The translations under genes were made by a program, and so were the position numbers. Shown piece by piece: positions 11,692 through 20,705 of a stretch of DNA of 38,262 nucleotides. How positions within the stretch are numbered: the first letter of the stretch is position 1; every line of letters begins with the position of its first letter. The stretch is from a virus, in the IMG/VR virus record IMGVR_UViG_3300044786_000071, positions 1 through 38,262 of that record, one strand, 5' to 3'. The notes beneath the pieces are model-generated. The model had not been told where the DNA came from. It worked only from the letters and a program-made list of their open reading frames with translations, and did not search any database.

Positions 11692-12201
11692 ATGGACGCA
11701 AATAATACTCCCCCCTGGGGCCAGCGTATCGATGAGCCGAACCGGGAATTCAACTTTTTCTATAAATACTACCTGCCACTAGGCTATACGCGGTCGCTGC
11801 GTAAGGCGTACTTGCTTTACCTCCATGAAGTAGAACCCATACGCATAGCGGAGGGTTCTTGGATCAACCTGTCACAAGAATGGCAAGACATCTCAAATGA
11901 GTTCGACTGGAAGGGTCGGGCAAACGAGTTTGACAAGAACGCGATGGTAGAAGCCATTCAGGCAGTTGAAGAAGCAGCTCGAAAGATTCGTGAGGCAGCG
12001 CCGAAGGCTGTGGACGCACTGATCGAGTCACTGATGAACCCCAGACTAAAAGTTGCCGCTGCGAAAGAACTCCTAGATCGGGCTGGCGTCAAGACAGCTT
12101 CCATCGTAATCACCAAAGAACTGAGAGCTGAAGACCTGGCAGCAGCCGAGAAGGAGCTCGAAGCATGGACAGCCAACAACGAGTCAACGTCGAGTGGCTG
12201 A
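11692..12201 (+). CDS. terS: terminase small subunit (probable)
   Basis: A 169-residue helical protein starting at the ATG at 11692 after AGGAAACT. It directly precedes and overlaps (37 nt) the large terminase, the usual place for the subunit that recognises packaging sites. The N-terminal 90 residues contain helices with YTRSLRKAYLLY and the EWQDISNEFDWKGRANEFD segment seen in phage small terminases. A long Ala/Glu-rich helix follows, probably for oligomerisation. Sequence alone does not give the family firmly. First gene of the late plus-strand operon; the upstream sequence has only a weak promoter (GATAAT at 11669-11674). Confidence 0.7.
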   Translation: MDANNTPPWGQRIDEPNREFNFFYKYYLPLGYTRSLRKAYLLYLHEVEPIRIAEGSWINLSQEWQDISNEFDWKGRANEFDKNAMVEAIQAVEEAARKIREAAPKAVDALIESLMNPRLKVAAAKELLDRAGVKTASIVITKELRAEDLAAAEKELEAWTANNESTSSG

Positions 12202-13628
12202 AGTGCTCCAAGTCCTTCGCGTACTTTGTTGACACTTACATTCTGATATACGACGCGGTCAAAACTGATTGGATACCCTTCCGTCTGTGGCCTGACCAGA
12301 AGAACGCGGCCATGGCCATTGCAGCACACGCCCTCACAATCATTCTGAAGGCCCGTCAGTTGGGAATGACCTGGTTATGTTTAGCGTACCTGCTGTGGCT
12401 AATGATCTTCCGTGCCTCAGCTACAGTCCTGGTATTTTCGAGGCGTGAGACCGAAGCAGCATACTTGATGTGGCGGCTTCGAGAGATGTACAAAAGGATC
12501 CCCGAATGGATGCAAGCGCGTGAGGTCCTTACAGACAATACTTTGGCGTTTCAGCTGTCCAATGGGTCTATCGCATATGGGTTTCCAACCACCGCAGGTG
12601 ACTCGTATACAGCGACTGCAGCCTTAGTGGACGAGGCCGACCTCCTCCCCGACCTCAACGCCCTAATGGCTGCAGTGAAGCCAACAATCGACGCGGGCGG
12701 CTCAATGATGATGATCAGCCGGTCGAATAAGAAGGAACCGAACAGTCCTTTCAAGAAGCTGTTTAGAGACGCACTCAACAAACTAAATCCATGGTTCCCA
12801 GTCTTCCTTCCATGGTGGGTACGGCCAGAGCGAACGCACGCATGGTATGAGGACATCAAGAACGACTCCCTCAGCAGGACCGGGACGCTTGACGAGCTAC
12901 ACGAACAGTATCCGGAGACGGTTGACGAAGCACTCGAAGCACTGTCCACGGACAAACGAATACCTCCAAAGCTTCTAAGGGAAGTATTCGAGCCCATGCA
13001 GTACACGAAAGGTGACCTACCAGGGCTTGTCATTTTCAAGGCCCCCGAGCTGATGGGTAGATACGTAATTGGAGCAGACCCTGCTGAAGGAAACCCTTCG
13101 AGCGACGACAGCGTTGCAGATGTCCTCGACACGGCCGGCGAGCAGTGTGCAACGATTAGCGGCAAGTTCGAGCCCGCAATCTTCGCGTCATACCTGGAGG
13201 AGCTCTCCACCTTTTATAACAGGGCCAAAATCATGCCCGAGAGAAACAATCACGGACATGTACTTATTGCGGAGCTGCCCCCCGAACTTATACTCAAAGG
13301 CAGCGATGATAAGCCTGGATGGCACACGAACATAAAAAGCAAAGCACAGATGTACTCCAGCGCGATCGAGTACCTCAAGGACAAGGCAACGAAGATACAC
13401 AGCCAAACCACGAACGACCAGCTCCTCTCAATCGTTGGAGAAACCCTTCGTGCCCCGGACGGAATGCTTGACGACTTCGCAACCTCATATTGTTTGGCCC
13501 TGTGCGGCTTGGGCATGCGCCTCGCAAAGTCGTTCGCAATGGAGTACACCAATATGCCCCACGTGATGAAGAACCGTCGCGAGGCACTAGCAGAGAAGAT
13601 GCGCAATGCACCTACCATATACAGTTAG
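12165..13628 (+). CDS. terL: terminase large subunit
   Basis: A 487-residue packaging ATPase and nuclease, started at the ATG at 12165 with AAGGAG nine bases ahead. The ATPase part shows an atypical Walker A (KARQLGMTW, residues 62-70) and Walker B with catalytic Glu (ALVDEADLL, about 153-161). The RNase-H-like nuclease has the first Asp in VIGADPAEG (Asp305), PERNNHG near residue 358, and a late acidic pair (MLDDFATS). It drives DNA into the prohead and cuts concatemers. Length is within the normal range. Confidence 0.9.
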   Translation: MDSQQRVNVEWLKCSKSFAYFVDTYILIYDAVKTDWIPFRLWPDQKNAAMAIAAHALTIILKARQLGMTWLCLAYLLWLMIFRASATVLVFSRRETEAAYLMWRLREMYKRIPEWMQAREVLTDNTLAFQLSNGSIAYGFPTTAGDSYTATAALVDEADLLPDLNALMAAVKPTIDAGGSMMMISRSNKKEPNSPFKKLFRDALNKLNPWFPVFLPWWVRPERTHAWYEDIKNDSLSRTGTLDELHEQYPETVDEALEALSTDKRIPPKLLREVFEPMQYTKGDLPGLVIFKAPELMGRYVIGADPAEGNPSSDDSVADVLDTAGEQCATISGKFEPAIFASYLEELSTFYNRAKIMPERNNHGHVLIAELPPELILKGSDDKPGWHTNIKSKAQMYSSAIEYLKDKATKIHSQTTNDQLLSIVGETLRAPDGMLDDFATSYCLALCGLGMRLAKSFAMEYTNMPHVMKNRREALAEKMRNAPTIYS

Positions 13629-14736
13629 AAAAGCTATCCAAAGAACCCTTTTGCCCGTACGGTCCGAAGGTCCTGATGTTTCGTTTTATCAGGATGATGA
13701 CCAGACCCCACAGCAAATCGACTTCGCCAAGATGGCTACAGCTGCTGACTACGTCATTATTCGCGCAGGACAAAACACGTGGGCAGATCCTGACTGGGTA
13801 TACAATTGGCTACACTCCAAGGAATCCGGCCTCCCCAGAGGTTCTTATTGGCTGTACGATAGCCGCTCCGACCCAAAGGGACAGGCTGAGAAGTGGGTCA
13901 CTTTGCTAGGGAACGATCGGGGCGAGCTTCCTATGTTCGGTGACTTCGAAGAAAGATACGGCGGCCCGTACAAAGGATGGAGACACTGGTATGACTTCCT
14001 TGAGCGGGTCCGCCAACTAGTGGGTGATAAAGAGATAGGCATTTACACTGCCTTCTATTACTGGGTAGAATACACTTTGGGGGCCACATCATCAGAACTG
14101 AACTATTTCCATCGTTACCCACTATGGGTAGCTAATTACGACGTACTTGCCCCGAAGGTCCCATTGCCATGGGCAGTGAACGAGTGGCTTTTCTGGCAGT
14201 ATACTTCTCATGGACCTGGATCCCAGTTTGGTGTCGAAAGCCTGAACATCGACCTGAATTACTTCAACGGCGACAAGACTGCACTGTACAGTAGATTCAA
14301 CATCAACGGCACTCCCGTGCCCCCTGCAGGAGGAACTATGAAAGGTACAATGCTTGGTTACACAGTCAATGTACGCAATGCCATTGGTGACATTGTGGCA
14401 GCACTCAGAGTAAATGATGTTGTTTACGGTACAGTTTTCACCGACACCCGAGAACGCATCAAGTTCAGTGAGATACACAAGGCCGATGGGTCCCTGCACA
14501 CACTTTCCGAAATGTGCACCGCAATCACCAACAATGATCTTATCCCGCCCTTGTACTATATGAAACTGGAAGAAGTGACTGAACCTGTTCCCACCCCCGT
14601 TCCGTCAGTAAAGGGCAAGCTTTTTGCAACTCTCTTAGGCTTATCGGCTGAGCTAGATGGAGAATATGAATCGGCTGAAGTGGAACTCGCCAAAAAGTTC
14701 GCAACGTTCCTTCCAGATCCGGATGCCTTAGGATGA
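13606..14736 (+). CDS. GH25 muramidase (endolysin or virion lysin)
   Basis: A 376-residue protein overlapping the end of terL by 23 nt. Residues 22-225 match glycoside hydrolase family 25: GPDVSFYQ with Asp24, the strand YVIIRAG, GSYWLYDS, and the catalytic DxE in MFGDFEE (Asp113, Glu115), then FWQYTS near residue 200. It should cleave the MurNAc-GlcNAc bond of peptidoglycan. The C-terminal part (about 240-310) looks like an SH3-like wall-binding domain, ending in a linker and helix. No signal peptide. The start has a poor ribosome binding site, so coupling to terL is likely. Its position between terminase and portal is unusual for a lysin. Confidence 0.85.
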   Translation: MHLPYTVRKAIQRTLLPVRSEGPDVSFYQDDDQTPQQIDFAKMATAADYVIIRAGQNTWADPDWVYNWLHSKESGLPRGSYWLYDSRSDPKGQAEKWVTLLGNDRGELPMFGDFEERYGGPYKGWRHWYDFLERVRQLVGDKEIGIYTAFYYWVEYTLGATSSELNYFHRYPLWVANYDVLAPKVPLPWAVNEWLFWQYTSHGPGSQFGVESLNIDLNYFNGDKTALYSRFNINGTPVPPAGGTMKGTMLGYTVNVRNAIGDIVAALRVNDVVYGTVFTDTRERIKFSEIHKADGSLHTLSEMCTAITNNDLIPPLYYMKLEEVTEPVPTPVPSVKGKLFATLLGLSAELDGEYESAEVELAKKFATFLPDPDALG

Positions 14737-15539
14737 CCCAAGTGAACATGCGCGGGAGCGTCAAGATCATTCGGCCTGTGCAGCCCGAGCCCATGCCTGC
14801 AGTTCTCTATCGTCGGCACAAAGACGACATGGAGGTATGGGGGCACACGCGCGGTTGTGCTCCTTGTCCCGCTGTCTGGCCGTACTCGGATCATAAGGTT
14901 CCCGTCACAATGCAGTTGCAGTTCTTCATTTATGCCATCAATGAAGGAATGCCTGCCCAGTATGTAGATGCCCTGTTTGGACCAGCATTAGCATTTTGTA
15001 ACAGGGCAGTAGATGATTTACGTCGCAGCTGGTTACTTCTTAGAGACTTGACTCGTCCTGACCCTGATTTGGACAGAGTGCGTACATGCTCACGTTCCGC
15101 AATGTCTGGCACGACAAAGTTCAGTCTCGTACAAGCATTCAAGGACTCAGTCAGTGCAATCTTTAAAGGTAGCTTCAAAGGTCTACGAAAGGCCTTGTCC
15201 CTCACAACTGACAATGTTTTAGTGCCAGTGATGTTTGACGGCTGGAGCAATCCTCCGTTGAAACCTGGAAGGTTATATCCAACCCGTGTGCAGGATGTCA
15301 AGCTTGATGACTATCTCCTTACTCCGGAATACAACAGAGAGTACTTTTTCGGAGCGACAATTACAAATGCGAAAGGCCACACGGTGCCGTTTCCGCATGG
15401 AATAATTAGACCGTATACTAATGACGGAAGACCATATGTCTGGATGCCACACATCTCGCGACGTCCTGTCGAAGTGCCTTTAGCAAATCTTGTTACCTTA
15501 CCACTTGGTTCACCACCCCCAAGTGCGTACTATCCATAA
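14733..15539 (+). CDS. hypothetical protein between lysin and portal, 268 aa
   Basis: It starts at the ATG at 14733, overlapping the lysin stop as ATGA. The N-terminal 60 residues contain a CAPC pair (RGCAPCPAVWP). The middle is helical and basic (FKDSVSAIFKGSFKGLRKAL). The C-terminal 100 residues look like beta strands with many Pro and Tyr. No domain is recognised. Position suggests a lysis- or head-related late function. Confidence 0.6.
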   Translation: MTQVNMRGSVKIIRPVQPEPMPAVLYRRHKDDMEVWGHTRGCAPCPAVWPYSDHKVPVTMQLQFFIYAINEGMPAQYVDALFGPALAFCNRAVDDLRRSWLLLRDLTRPDPDLDRVRTCSRSAMSGTTKFSLVQAFKDSVSAIFKGSFKGLRKALSLTTDNVLVPVMFDGWSNPPLKPGRLYPTRVQDVKLDDYLLTPEYNREYFFGATITNAKGHTVPFPHGIIRPYTNDGRPYVWMPHISRRPVEVPLANLVTLPLGSPPPSAYYP

Positions 15540-15540
15540 C

Positions 15541-17019
15541 ATGCCGCACACTCTTTTTGAAAGCATACCAGTTTCCACGCCCTTTCCTCCTCCTTCAGTA
15601 GATTTGATGAACTTGGAGGTACTAGATGCTTTGGAAACTGGACATCAAAGCAGGATTGTGGCTCTTCGAAAATACTATTTCGGTGAGCAAGGGGCAAAAG
15701 TGTCTGACAGGTTGAAGGAGTTTCTGCCCGCTATGGCCAGTGGGTTTGAGTTTACTCTAAACTTGGTGTCTGTAGTCATTCAAGCCGTAACGGAGAAGTT
15801 GAACGTAAAAGGGTTCGACTGTGATGATGTGGACCTTATTACGTGGGCCGAGAAAGTATGGACCGAAAACAATATGGATGCGGTGCAGGATGATGTGCAT
15901 GAGAGTACTTTGGTCGACGGCGAACATTTTGTTATCGTGTCCTGGGATAACGAAAAGAACAGACCCGTTTGGATTCCGACGAATACGTGGACTTCGACAG
16001 ACGCTGGTGGAGAGGGTTTTGGTTGCAGAATCTTCTACCCCCAGAACGATACAAACCTTGACCCCCTGTTTGCAGTCAAGCAGTGGTCTGAGTACAATGA
16101 AGAAGGACACATTATTGATTTCCAAGTGAGATATTATCCTGAAAGAATCGAGAAGTATCAACGGGAAGACACCATTGAGTGGCTTCCGCGAGTTGATCCA
16201 GACGATGGAGAGTGGCCCATTTCTTGGGTCGATAGTGAAGATGAACCTTTAGGCATTCCGGTCTTCCATTTCCAGAACAAACGTGGTATGTCGGAAATTG
16301 AAGACGTTATGGTAATTCAGGACGCAATTAACAAGAGTGCCATTGATGCATTAGTGACGTCAGATCAAACAGCCTTTCGTATTTACGTAGCTTTGGGATG
16401 GATTCCTACAACGGACGGTCAGGCACCGAAAGAAGACAGGTCGAACTGGGCTGAAATCGAGCCTGGTAAGATTATCGGTACCACCCGGCCGAAAACTGAA
16501 GCGTCATTCGATGCAATTGAGCCTTCAAAAGAGTCAATCGACGGCCTTTCAGAGCTCACCCAGACATTTATCATTTGGTCTGCGCTGACCTCCGGAACGC
16601 CTGTCACCCGTGTGATCACGACGAAACTCATAGCTAGCGATGAGACACTAAAGCAACAAGAAGAGCCCCTGAACAACAAGGTTGCACTCCGTCGCTCTCT
16701 TGTCACCAAACCCTGGCTTCAGTGCTTCGACATGTCACTCAAGTTGCAGAACACGTTCGGTGAAGAGTCGATGAACTCAGAAGCTGAGTTGTCACTAATT
16801 TGGGGAAGTAGATTACATCCGACAACTGATGAGCTGGAAGCCCTGGAGAAGAAAAAGAATCTTGGCATTCCGGAAGAACAAATATGGCGAGAACTGGGCT
16901 ACTCAAGTAAGAAGATTGCCCAGATGAAGCAAATGCGAGCTGAACAGCAAAAGCTGGAAGCCGCATCAGAACCAAAACAGGAGGCCCCAGATGGGAGCAG
17001 TAACCAAGAAACAAAGTGA
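15541..17019 (+). CDS. portal protein
   Basis: A 492-residue protein taken from the ATG at 15541, directly after the preceding stop (TAACATG) with no clear ribosome binding site; an upstream TTG in frame (15490) is the alternative. It shows the SPP1 Gp6-like portal pattern: N-terminal helices, a wing region with TLVDGEHFVIVSWD, the stretch PVFHFQNKRGMSEIEDV followed by a helix (IQDAINKSAIDAL), the crown-proximal QTFIIWSALTSGTP, and a Glu/Gln-rich C-terminus. It forms the dodecameric DNA gate at one head vertex and docks the terminase. Confidence 0.85.
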   Translation: MPHTLFESIPVSTPFPPPSVDLMNLEVLDALETGHQSRIVALRKYYFGEQGAKVSDRLKEFLPAMASGFEFTLNLVSVVIQAVTEKLNVKGFDCDDVDLITWAEKVWTENNMDAVQDDVHESTLVDGEHFVIVSWDNEKNRPVWIPTNTWTSTDAGGEGFGCRIFYPQNDTNLDPLFAVKQWSEYNEEGHIIDFQVRYYPERIEKYQREDTIEWLPRVDPDDGEWPISWVDSEDEPLGIPVFHFQNKRGMSEIEDVMVIQDAINKSAIDALVTSDQTAFRIYVALGWIPTTDGQAPKEDRSNWAEIEPGKIIGTTRPKTEASFDAIEPSKESIDGLSELTQTFIIWSALTSGTPVTRVITTKLIASDETLKQQEEPLNNKVALRRSLVTKPWLQCFDMSLKLQNTFGEESMNSEAELSLIWGSRLHPTTDELEALEKKKNLGIPEEQIWRELGYSSKKIAQMKQMRAEQQKLEAASEPKQEAPDGSSNQETK

Positions 17020-17695
17020 CGGCACGGAAGCGCCGGACGACAATCTCGAGACCGAGGAAGTCGTCGAAGAAGAAGTTGAGTCAGTGGACGAAACCGAGAC
17101 CGAGACCGAGGAAACTGACTCAGAGGAAGATGACGATAGTCTTCCTGATGATCCCGCCGAGCTGAAAAAAGTGGCTATAAGGTTGCAAGCAAGCCTCGCC
17201 AAAGTCACCAAAGAGTCCGTGAAGCGCAAGAAAAAGATTCGCGAGCTGATCAAAGCGCAAGGCGGAGAACCGTCCACAGAGGATACCACCACCCCCGTAA
17301 AGAAGGCTGATGGTGGGGATGCTGAGCTTCAGAAGCAGTTAGCTGCAGAGAGAAAGAAGAACGAGCAGATGACTATGAAGCTCCGACGCAGTGCTGTTAG
17401 CGACCTAGTCGATGACGCACTTAGCGAGTTGAAGGTAACACTGGCATCTCCAACAGCACGTAAAGACCTTGTTAGCTTCGTTGCTGAAGATCTGGTAGAA
17501 GAGGATCTTGATGACGACGACATTGCTGATGCAGTGAAGGACTCCATCAAGACCCAACTGAAAGCCAGGTCATATTTGAAGGCAGACAAGAAGAAGGCCC
17601 CTGACATCAATGCAACGACTCGTGGGTCACCTGTAGAGATCTCGGATAAGTACGTGTCAGAAGTCGCTCGTGACTTCGGACTAGATTCTGAATAA
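16991..17695 (+). CDS. capsid scaffolding protein
   Basis: A 234-residue protein starting at the ATG at 16991 with AGGAGG six bases ahead, overlapping the portal gene. The first 60 residues are extremely acidic (TETETEETDSEEDDD). A charged coiled-coil part follows (about 60-135), and the C-terminus contains a predicted helix plus Lys-rich segment. Composition, size and position between portal and capsid are typical of scaffolds that organise prohead assembly and leave before packaging. No protease domain is visible, so it is not a protease-scaffold fusion. Confidence 0.8.
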   Translation: MGAVTKKQSDGTEAPDDNLETEEVVEEEVESVDETETETEETDSEEDDDSLPDDPAELKKVAIRLQASLAKVTKESVKRKKKIRELIKAQGGEPSTEDTTTPVKKADGGDAELQKQLAAERKKNEQMTMKLRRSAVSDLVDDALSELKVTLASPTARKDLVSFVAEDLVEEDLDDDDIADAVKDSIKTQLKARSYLKADKKKAPDINATTRGSPVEISDKYVSEVARDFGLDSE

Positions 17696-17712
17696 CGATA
17701 AGGAGAAACGTT

Positions 17713-18108
17713 ATGGCTGACTTGACTGTTGTTGCCGCTGACGTACGTCCCCTTTCCGGTGCTGTTATTCGAGGCGGAGCCCTCGGAGAAGCGGCTGGAG
17801 TAGGTGACTCCGTCATGATGAAGAACGACGGCCTGTTCTGGAAGTCAAATGCTGCCGCAGCGGGCACAATGTGCTCGTTGGGTGTCATCGTGGCTATCGG
17901 AACGGAAGGTGCCGTTGCTGGTGCAGCGGGTGATCGTGTATCCGTTCAGCGTGCCGGGCCTACTGCCGGCTTCACTGTTGTAGCTGGAGCAAAAGCGTTT
18001 GCCTCGAACACTGCGGGCAAGCTTGCTGATGCTGCCGGCACTGTCCCTCAAGTCGTAGGCATTGGTGATGCGAACAATGTCTTATGGCTTGAGGTGAATC
18101 TGGTATAA
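17713..18108 (+). CDS. head decoration-like protein, 131 aa
   Basis: It starts at the ATG at 17713 with AAGGAG seven bases ahead. Short beta strands rich in Ala, Gly and Val (VRPLSGAVIRGGALGEAAG; VSVQRAGPTAGF) match the DUF2190-like or decoration proteins usually found just before the major capsid gene. It may cap capsomer surfaces. The assignment rests on position and composition. Confidence 0.65.
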   Translation: MADLTVVAADVRPLSGAVIRGGALGEAAGVGDSVMMKNDGLFWKSNAAAAGTMCSLGVIVAIGTEGAVAGAAGDRVSVQRAGPTAGFTVVAGAKAFASNTAGKLADAAGTVPQVVGIGDANNVLWLEVNLV

Positions 18109-18118
18109 GGAGGATGAC

Positions 18119-19213
18119 ATGACCGTCAAACTTGGTTACTCAGACATCAAACATCTGATCACCCTCCCCGCAACATGGGATCTGGCTTATCTCAAGCAGT
18201 TCGCCATGAAGGATGGCACGACTTACGACCGTGTCGTTACCCGTATCGGTACTGCCCTTGCCCTGTTCAATCGTTCACTAACGACGGGCTACTGGGCAGG
18301 ACTGCTCCGGACGACCACCCTGTTGGAAACCGAGTACGACATTGGTGGTGATTCTTCGGAGATCCCGGAGTACTCCGAACTTGAGCGTCCTGATCCTATC
18401 ATTGGTGACCTGACTGGTCACATGATTCCGATGAAGGATTATGGTGGTGCTCTTGGCTGGACATACCTTGCCCTTCGCCGTGGTCGTATGGCAATGATAG
18501 ATGCCGACATCAGGGCACTCATCAACCGCGGCCGCAATACGTGGCAGAAAAAGACGATGACCCGTCTCTTCAGCAACACCGTCGAGACTGTTGGTACTAC
18601 TGGCAAGTCGCTTCCGTTCGCGGACGGTGGTACTGGTGACGCAAAGTACATTCCACCCACTTGGGAAGGGAAGATCTTCGCAGCGGCGCATCAACACTAT
18701 CTTCGTAACACTAACGACGCGGCAGGACGTACAGCTGCCATCAAGGCAATGATGGACCATCTCGTTGAGCATGGACATCGCCCCCCGTTCGACATGATCG
18801 TATCCGAGACCGACATCGCGTCGTGGACTGCACAGACAGAGTTCCGCAAGCCGGAACGTGGGGTCCTGTCGACAGCAGGTGTTGAAACCCGAGCAGCTGT
18901 CCCTGAAGAGACATACTTCGGCCTCATCGAAACGGATCGTGGCTGGGCCCGACTGAAGTACTCATCGCGGCTACCCACCCTGTACTCCGGGATGTTTAAG
19001 CCGGGCGGCTTCAACAACGCAAACAACCCACTGGTGGTTCGCTTCGAAGAAGGGTTCCCGCTTGGCCTGTCACTCGTTGCCACCGAAACGCGCTTCCCGC
19101 TACTTGACTCCATCGCGCTGTTCACATTCGGCATGGGCATTGGCGAGCGCACTTCAGGTGTTGCCAATTTCGCAGCTGCTGCTGGCAACTACGTCAACCC
19201 GGTTATTACGTAA
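18119..19213 (+). CDS. major capsid protein
   Basis: A 364-residue protein with the best ribosome binding site of the head block (TAAGGAGG, five bases before the ATG at 18119). The sequence is compatible with an HK97-fold capsid protein: an N-terminal helical arm, a central part with TRLFSNTVETVG, the segment PFDMIVSETDIASWT, and a late strand-rich part (PLVVRFEEGFPLGLSLVATE). Position after scaffold and decoration genes and before connectors supports it. The family cannot be given more precisely. Confidence 0.85.
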   Translation: MTVKLGYSDIKHLITLPATWDLAYLKQFAMKDGTTYDRVVTRIGTALALFNRSLTTGYWAGLLRTTTLLETEYDIGGDSSEIPEYSELERPDPIIGDLTGHMIPMKDYGGALGWTYLALRRGRMAMIDADIRALINRGRNTWQKKTMTRLFSNTVETVGTTGKSLPFADGGTGDAKYIPPTWEGKIFAAAHQHYLRNTNDAAGRTAAIKAMMDHLVEHGHRPPFDMIVSETDIASWTAQTEFRKPERGVLSTAGVETRAAVPEETYFGLIETDRGWARLKYSSRLPTLYSGMFKPGGFNNANNPLVVRFEEGFPLGLSLVATETRFPLLDSIALFTFGMGIGERTSGVANFAAAAGNYVNPVIT

Positions 19214-19253
19214 CAGCAACCGGTAACTGACTCTCCCAAGTTAGAGGTGCTTT

Positions 19254-19592
19254 ATGGCTAGATCCGTACTCGCCGTTCAGACCCCCACCTTTGCTGGAAT
19301 TGTTCCTGCGTTCACTGCAGCCAACGTCGACGGGCACTCAATTGCCAACGACGGTTCCACTGTCCTGCATGTAAAGAACGGTGGTGGGGCTCCAATCAAT
19401 GTGACGTGCCAGACTCCAGCAAAGTTTGCAGGTCTCGATGTCGCAGAGGACATCGTGTCTGTGTCCAACGGGTCCGAGAAGATAATCGGCCCGTTCAGTC
19501 CTGCAGCGTTCAATCAGGGTGCTGGAGAGGTGTACGTCGACTTCTCCGCCATCACATCCGTCACCGTTGCAGCTATAAAAGTAACACTATGA
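19254..19592 (+). CDS. small beta-rich head protein, 112 aa
   Basis: It starts at the ATG at 19254 after AGAGGTG. The chain is mostly beta strands (STVLHVKNGGGAPINVTCQT; GEVYVDFSAITSVTVAAIKV), like a single Ig-like or jelly-roll domain. Similar proteins lie just after the capsid gene in several siphophages and are thought to be head surface proteins. The stop overlaps the connector gene start. Confidence 0.6.
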   Translation: MARSVLAVQTPTFAGIVPAFTAANVDGHSIANDGSTVLHVKNGGGAPINVTCQTPAKFAGLDVAEDIVSVSNGSEKIIGPFSPAAFNQGAGEVYVDFSAITSVTVAAIKVTL

Positions 19593-19960
19593 CATTCACC
19601 TACGACGCCTCCACCGACATTGGGTATATTCGCCTCAAGATTGGTGATACAAAGGATGACGAAGGCCCTCGTCCGGATATGCACAACTACTCGGACGAGG
19701 AGATCCAAACCATCCTCACCAAGGAAGGCTCTACCTCCAATGCGATAGCTGCTCTGCTTGAAGTTCTTGCGAATGAATGGGCAGTCGTACCTGATACAAC
19801 AGTGGGGCCCCGCAAAGAATCGTTCTCCCAGGTAAGCTCAGCACTGTCAAAGAGAGCCAAGGAAGAAACTGAATCGGCAGGGCAGGGTGGAGTGTCGTTC
19901 GTGGGTGGATTCATAAAGAGAGATGGATACTCGGATGATGCTGAAGTCCAAGGCGTCTAG
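19589..19960 (+). CDS. head-tail connector (adaptor)
   Basis: A 123-residue helical protein from the ATG at 19589, overlapping the previous stop as ATGA. It has the pattern of gp6/gp15-like adaptors: IGYIRLKIGDTKDDEGPRPD, then a helix with SDEEIQTILTKEG and AIAALLEVLANEWA. It would bind the portal and extend the DNA channel. The frame opens further upstream, but that part overlaps the 19254 gene. Confidence 0.75.
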   Translation: MTFTYDASTDIGYIRLKIGDTKDDEGPRPDMHNYSDEEIQTILTKEGSTSNAIAALLEVLANEWAVVPDTTVGPRKESFSQVSSALSKRAKEETESAGQGGVSFVGGFIKRDGYSDDAEVQGV

Positions 19961-20279
19961 TCGCATGTTCAGTAATCGGGCAAGAGTAAAACGACCTCCT
20001 CCCGTCAATGAAACGACAGGAATTCGTGGTGAGCCGATTATTGTGTACGAGAACATGCCCATTACGCCAATAGATCCAATAAGCAGGGAAACGCTGCAGC
20101 GTCAAGTGACAGATAGCCCCATTGACTTGTACGAGGCATTTGTTACATCTGAGTATAAGATCCTCAACGGTGACGACGTAATCGAGTTGCACACCGAACG
20201 TACGTTCAAAGTCAGGGCTCCAATGGACTGGCCGGGAGCCCAGATTCAACTGGTGTTGGAGTTACAAAAGACCACCTGA
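19923..20279 (+). CDS. head closure protein (stopper), probable
   Basis: A 118-residue protein; starts at 19923 or at the ATG pair at 19935/19938. The small beta-rich body (GEPIIVYENMPITPI; DVIELHTERTFKVRAPMDW) and its position directly after the adaptor fit the stopper or head-completion proteins that seal the portal channel. Overlaps the adaptor gene by up to 38 nt. Confidence 0.6.
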   Translation: MDTRMMLKSKASSRMFSNRARVKRPPPVNETTGIRGEPIIVYENMPITPIDPISRETLQRQVTDSPIDLYEAFVTSEYKILNGDDVIELHTERTFKVRAPMDWPGAQIQLVLELQKTT

Positions 20280-20285
20280 GGCCTG

Positions 20286-20705
20286 ATGCCCACTGCTTCG
20301 TTCACTCTTACCCTAACTGCTACCAACTATGCCAAGGTGCGTCGTGCAATTGGGACGATGGCTGACAGTAACTGGTACAGGGGCATAATACGAGATACCG
20401 CACACGATGTCTTGAAAGCCTGGACTTCGTATGCCGGTACGATTGCACACAGGCTGACTGGCCACCTCTCAGATTCGTTTTTGTGGGAGTATGACAGTCA
20501 TACCTCTACAGGTCACGTATACATTAATCCTCGTATCGTGTACCGAAGAGGGCAGAGCAATTTGCAGTGGCCGCACATCTATGGACCTTATGAGCATGCA
20601 CGAGGAGGTAGCCACGCCTTCTTTGCAAGAACCTTGCAAGATAAAGGGCACCTTGCTGAAACTTACGGCATGCGTGCTTTGACCAGAGGAATACCCCGAC
20701 CATGA
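20286..20705 (+). CDS. HK97 gp10-like tail completion protein, probable
   Basis: A 139-residue protein from the ATG at 20286 with GAGG just ahead. It begins with a strand and the helix NYAKVRRAIGTMADSNWY, then TAHDVLKAWTSYAG. A stretch with YINPRIVYRRGQSNLQWPHIYG precedes GPYEHARGGSHAFFARTL, resembling gp10-like neck proteins. Overlaps the next start by 4 nt. Family call from layout and position. Confidence 0.6.
   Translation: MPTASFTLTLTATNYAKVRRAIGTMADSNWYRGIIRDTAHDVLKAWTSYAGTIAHRLTGHLSDSFLWEYDSHTSTGHVYINPRIVYRRGQSNLQWPHIYGPYEHARGGSHAFFARTLQDKGHLAETYGMRALTRGIPRP

Noticed and set aside
12551-13210. 219-codon minus-strand frame inside terL
   Set aside because: Ser/Pro-rich shadow of the well-supported terminase frame.
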